Source of the DNA: Castellaniella sp049650445
GTDB taxonomy: Bacteria; Pseudomonadota; Gammaproteobacteria; Burkholderiales; Burkholderiaceae_B
Length of the DNA stretch: 64,000 bases
Direction of reading: 5' to 3'
Assembly: GCF_049650445.1 (NCBI RefSeq)
Contig: NZ_JBASAD010000011.1
Span: 62,001-126,000 of the forward strand
Shown: positions 60,975 through 64,000 of the stretch, in pieces
Layout of the letters: each line of letters opens with the position of its first letter
Position numbering within the stretch: position 1 is the stretch's first letter
The notes under the pieces: generated by a model
Seen by the model: only the letters and a program-made list of their open reading frames with translations
Database searches by the model: none
What the model was told of the DNA's origin: nothing
Position numbers and translations under genes: made by a program

Positions 60975-62648
60975 TCAGGCACCTGCAATCGCCTGACGCT
61001 CAGGCAAAGATTTACGTTTGTGCAACAACGCGGGACCCACGCGGCTCGTGCCATAGCGCAGCGCCATCAGCACGAAGTGAACGGCGAACACCAGATGGCC
61101 CAGGGTCATCATGGCACCGCCCAGCGTACGGGCTTCGAGGTAGGGCATCGTGACCTTCACGGAATCCATGAACGGCCGGGCGGCGTCCAGCATGGCCAGG
61201 CCTTGCAGCCAGCCGCCGATCGACAGGCCGACGACATAGATGCCCATGCCCAGGACCACGAGCCAGAAGTGCACGAGGATGAGTTTCGGATGCGGCCACT
61301 CCCAGGACATGACGCGCGGCATCACGAAATAGATGGCGCCGAACATCACGATGGAGAAGAAGGCGTACAGGCCCAGGTGGGCGTGGGCCACGGTGAAGTG
61401 GGTGAAGTGCGCCACCGTGCTGACGCTGCGCAGCGCCTCGAAGGAGCCTTCGAAGGAACTGACGGTGTACATCATGGCGCCCAGCACGATGAAGCGCAGC
61501 GTGGGCGAATAGTACATGGTCTTGAACTGACCGCGCATCGTCAGGTGCTGGTTCACGGAGAACGCCAGCACGGGAATGATCATCATCATGGACTGGACGA
61601 TCGACAGCGTGACCAGCCAATGCGGCACCGGACCGCCCACCAGGTGGTGGCCGCCGACCTGGCCGTAGAAGAAGGCCAGCGCCCAGAAGCCGATCAGCGA
61701 CAGGTTGTAGGACTGGATCGGACGGCCGATGATCTTGGGCAGGAAGTAGTACACCGAAGCCAGGGCGATCGGGGTGTAGTACAGGCCCAGCACGTTGTGA
61801 CCGAACCACCAGTTCATCGTGGCCTGTTCCACACCGAAGTGCACGCCGGGCATCTTGCCCACCAGGTACAGCACCGGGAACCAGAACAGCGCCGCACCCA
61901 TGTACCAGATCGACACGTACAGGTGCTCGACCTTGCGGTTGCGCAGCGTGAACACCAGCGGCAGCGCGATCAGGGCGCCGCCCACCACCAGCAGGATGCT
62001 GATCTGCCAGGGAATTTCCAGCCACTCCAGGCCGTCATTGATGCCCACGGCGATGCTGCCCAGGCCGGCGACCAGGCCGGCGTTCCACAGCATGCAGCCC
62101 AGCAGCGCAAAACGGCCGCCGTACAGGCGCGTCTTCAGCAGACGCGGCAGCATCCAGATCGCCACGCCGAAGGCGGCCATCGGACACCAGCCGTAGGCCA
62201 CCATGTTCAGGTGCAGCGTGCGCGTGCGGCCAAAGGTCAGCCAGGCGTATTCCGTCAGGAACTCGGGACTGTGCAGCTTGATGGAGCTGATCAGGCCGAA
62301 GGCCGAGGCGAATACCAGCCAGACGATGGCACAGCACAGAAAGGTGAAGGTGACGTAGGCGGTCGATTGGTCGGCCTCCAGGCGGTCGACGAGCTCTTGC
62401 TTCAGCTCGGCGGCCAGGGACGGGTCCACGACGGCCTTGCCGCCATCCGTGACGACCTGCTGCAGGCCAGCCCGCTGCTCCGGCGTGGCGGAAGGATCTT
62501 CGACGTGGCCGATTTCGCCGGTCGAGAAGATCACCCCGGCCGCCTCAGGGTTGTCGTCGAACATGTTCCGCCGAAGGGACCAGATGAAAACACCCAGTCC
62601 GGTGACGGATAATATGAAGGTCAGGAGTAATACGGTGACGGTATCCAC
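60975..62648 (-). CDS. ccoN: cbb3-like haem-copper oxidase subunit I with CcoS-like N-terminus
   Basis: 557 residues. Residues 100-540 are the 12-helix haem-copper core. The low-spin haem ligand H146 lies in LHLNMVAYG, CuB ligands are H284 (WWFGHNVLG) and H334-H335 (VGGHHLVGG), and haem ligands H422/H424 lie in TVAHAHLGLY. Residues 1-95 are extra: one membrane helix, then LRRNMFDDNPEAAGVIF, which resembles the small assembly protein CcoS, and an acidic linker. NorB is less likely because CcoO follows, and the H-A-H-L-G pattern fits cbb3. It reduces O2 to water with proton pumping. No ccoGHI genes are in the window. It is divergent from an OsmC gene. Confidence 0.92.
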   Translation of the reverse strand: MDTVTVLLLTFILSVTGLGVFIWSLRRNMFDDNPEAAGVIFSTGEIGHVEDPSATPEQRAGLQQVVTDGGKAVVDPSLAAELKQELVDRLEADQSTAYVTFTFLCCAIVWLVFASAFGLISSIKLHSPEFLTEYAWLTFGRTRTLHLNMVAYGWCPMAAFGVAIWMLPRLLKTRLYGGRFALLGCMLWNAGLVAGLGSIAVGINDGLEWLEIPWQISILLVVGGALIALPLVFTLRNRKVEHLYVSIWYMGAALFWFPVLYLVGKMPGVHFGVEQATMNWWFGHNVLGLYYTPIALASVYYFLPKIIGRPIQSYNLSLIGFWALAFFYGQVGGHHLVGGPVPHWLVTLSIVQSMMMIIPVLAFSVNQHLTMRGQFKTMYYSPTLRFIVLGAMMYTVSSFEGSFEALRSVSTVAHFTHFTVAHAHLGLYAFFSIVMFGAIYFVMPRVMSWEWPHPKLILVHFWLVVLGMGIYVVGLSIGGWLQGLAMLDAARPFMDSVKVTMPYLEARTLGGAMMTLGHLVFAVHFVLMALRYGTSRVGPALLHKRKSLPERQAIAGA

Positions 62649-62807
62649 GGCGCTTCCGATGAAAGAAAAAAGACGCGCAGAGCCTTGAAATCCAGCCCTG
62701 GCAGCCCGCTATTGTAGGCTCAGATTTGATCTATGATAAATCTGCGTCAGATTTTCAAGCCAGAATTACCCTAATCATGATACGGACATAATCAGGAACG
62801 ACTCACC

Positions 62808-63230
62808 ATGGAATGCACCATCGACTGGCAAGGCCCCGAGGGCATGCTGTTCATCACCCGCACCGGCAGCGGCCACGTCATCGCCATGGACGGCGCGCCC
62901 GACGGCGGCGGCCGCAATCTGGCCGCCCGGCCGATGGAAACCGTGCTGGCCGGCGCCGGCGGCTGCTCAGCCTATGACGTCGTGCTGATCCTGAAACGCG
63001 GCCGGCATGCCGTAACCGGCTGCCAGGTGGTCCTGACGTCCGAGCGCGCCGACACCGATCCCAAGGTCTTCACGAAAATCCACTACGCCTTCCGGATCAC
63101 GGGCCGCGACCTGCCCGCCGCCGCCGTGGAACGCGCGGTGGACCTGTCGCACACGAAATACTGCTCGGCCATCGCCATGCTGGAAAAGACGGCCGAGATC
63201 ACCCATTCGGTCGAGATCGTCGCGGCCTGA
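62808..63230 (+). CDS. OsmC/Ohr-family protein
   Basis: 140 residues. The two conserved cysteines of the family are seen in AGAGGCSAYDVVLILKRGR and TKYCSAIAMLEKTAEI. OsmC/YhfA-type proteins are thiol peroxidases acting on organic hydroperoxides, or act in sulphur metabolism. The overall pattern (METVLAGAGGCSAYDV) resembles the OsmC/YhfA branch more than Ohr. It is divergent from ccoN, with about 160 bases between, and convergent with thyA, six bases away. Confidence 0.9.
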   Translation: MECTIDWQGPEGMLFITRTGSGHVIAMDGAPDGGGRNLAARPMETVLAGAGGCSAYDVVLILKRGRHAVTGCQVVLTSERADTDPKVFTKIHYAFRITGRDLPAAAVERAVDLSHTKYCSAIAMLEKTAEITHSVEIVAA

Positions 63231-63235
63231 CGCCG

Positions 63236-64000
63236 CTATACCGCCATCGGCGCCGTCAGCGGCGCATGATGCCGGTAGTCGTCCAGCACGAAGTCCGTCG
63301 GCTCCAGGCGCTCCAGCCATTCCGGCTCGTAGCGGCCGGTGTCCGCGTAGGCCGGGATGCGATCCGACAAGCGCAGCCGGGGTGCCGGCAGCGGATCGCG
63401 GCTAAGTTGTTCGCGCAGCATGTCCACGTGCGTTTCGTAGATGTGCGCATCGCCGATGAAATACGTGAACCAGCGCGGCTCGTAGCCTGTCAGCCGCGCC
63501 ACCAGATGCGTCAGGGCGGCGCCTTCGGCCAGATTGAACGGCGTGCCCAGACCCACGTCATTGCTGCGGATGTACAGGCACAGCGACAGTTCGCGCGTCG
63601 CCGGATTCGCCAGGAACTGGTACAGCAGGTGGCAGGGCGGCAGCGCCATTTCTTCGAGCTGGGCCCAGTTCCAGCCATGAAACAGGATGCGCCGGCTGCC
63701 CGGATCGCGCATCAGCGTGTCCAGGCAGGCGCGCAACTGGTCCACGGCCTTGTAGAGCAGCACGTGCGCCCGCCCCTGGTCTGCAACCGGGCCGACCACG
63801 CGGTAGCCCTGTCCCTGCGCCGCCTCGATGCGCGCGGCAGCGTCAGCCGGCAGCAGCTTGTAGGCTGGCCACTGGCGCCACTGCACCCCATAGACCGGCC
63901 CCAGGTCGTCGGGGCCGTCACGCCAGGGGCTGTCCAGCCAGGCGCGGTTCTCGTTGGCGTTCTGATCCCAGACCCGGCAACCCAGCGCGCGGAAATCCGC
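63236..64000 (-). CDS. thyA: Thymidylate synthase, C-terminal part (runs off the window)
   Basis: The last 254 residues are present; the start lies beyond base 64000. ThyA signatures are LGCRVWDQNANENRAWL at the window edge, DDLGPVYGVQWRQWP, the catalytic cysteine of ALPPCHLLYQF, LYIRSNDVGLGTPFNL, and the C-terminal TAPMAV. It methylates dUMP to dTMP with methylene-tetrahydrofolate. The insertion-bearing form (residues around QGQGYRVVGPVADQ) is unremarkable. It converges with the OsmC gene. Confidence 0.97.
   Translation of the reverse strand, partial: ADFRALGCRVWDQNANENRAWLDSPWRDGPDDLGPVYGVQWRQWPAYKLLPADAAARIEAAQGQGYRVVGPVADQGRAHVLLYKAVDQLRACLDTLMRDPGSRRILFHGWNWAQLEEMALPPCHLLYQFLANPATRELSLCLYIRSNDVGLGTPFNLAEGAALTHLVARLTGYEPRWFTYFIGDAHIYETHVDMLREQLSRDPLPAPRLRLSDRIPAYADTGRYEPEWLERLEPTDFVLDDYRHHAPLTAPMAV

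Noticed and set aside
60975..62648. Nitric oxide reductase NorB
   Set aside because: The catalytic subunit is followed by a CcoO-type monohaem subunit with CcoO signatures rather than NorC, and the HAHLG haem-ligand pattern fits cbb3-like enzymes.
62715..62745. FNR/ANR box upstream of ccoN
   Set aside because: AGATTT and AAATCT arms and one perfect ATCAA half-site exist, but the other half (TTATC) does not match TTGAT and the spacing to a plausible -10 is wrong.

Overview
The window looks like a chromosomal segment of a high-GC betaproteobacterium of the order Burkholderiales, most likely family Alcaligenaceae (Bordetella/Achromobacter/Castellaniella relatives). The evidence is the ispE-tRNA-Gln-prs-rplY-pth housekeeping block, the abundance of TRAP transporters, the homoprotocatechuate (hpa) cluster, the coq7 and cbb3-like oxidase genes, and the overall protein style. 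The family placement is inferred from gene content; no search was run. There is no rRNA, CRISPR array or recognisable transposase. Both ends cut a gene: an MgtA-type Mg2+ ATPase at base 1 and thymidylate synthase at base 64000.

Layout. (1) 1-5229: start of mgtA, a divergent TRIC-type channel, a LysE exporter, an MFS transporter with miaE, and a Fic-family AMPylase whose promoter carries a striking repeat array. (2) 5381-15666: a type I restriction-modification island read on the minus strand in the order hsdM, hsdS, an unknown ORF interrupted by an in-frame TGA, a DUF1016 nuclease, hsdR and an M48/YgjP metalloprotease, with partly AT-richer DNA in the hsdS/unknown-ORF part. (3) 15840-16931: ychF. 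(4) 17056-23302: a LysR regulator followed by a TRAP transporter, a DUF2848 protein and an amidase, probably one uptake-and-catabolism unit. (5) 23327-30945: core block with CPBP protease, pth, rplY, prs, tRNA-Gln(TTG), ispE, lolB, a TPR protein and divergent mutM. (6) 30942-34320: RidA, an FAD-linked oxidase and a phosphomannomutase/phosphoglucomutase.

(7) 34328-43837: a complete lower homoprotocatechuate meta-cleavage pathway (hpaG1, G2, E, D, F, H, I) in one operon led by TRAP transporter genes, under a divergent MarR-type HpaR. A clear palindrome occupies the 17-bp promoter spacer of that operon. (8) 43847-53484: a surface polysaccharide operon (lipid-carrier sugar-phosphate transferase, UDP-GlcNAc 6-dehydrogenase, 4-epimerase, MVIN-type flippase, and three glycosyltransferase genes, the last a fusion of two GT4 enzymes). 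(9) 53657-57311: gabD, a divergent IclR regulator and gltS around a perfect 18-bp palindrome. (10) 57441-57593: an unannotated stretch with promoter, CCUCC motifs and a strong terminator, a good small-RNA candidate. (11) 57723-62648: coq7 and a non-canonical cbb3-like oxidase operon whose catalytic subunit has a CcoS-like N-terminus. (12) OsmC protein and partial thyA.

The items most worth a second look are the CcoS-CcoN-type oxidase operon, the small-RNA candidate next to gltS, the putatively leaderless and self-regulated fic gene, the interrupted gene inside the restriction island, and the bimodular glycosyltransferase.
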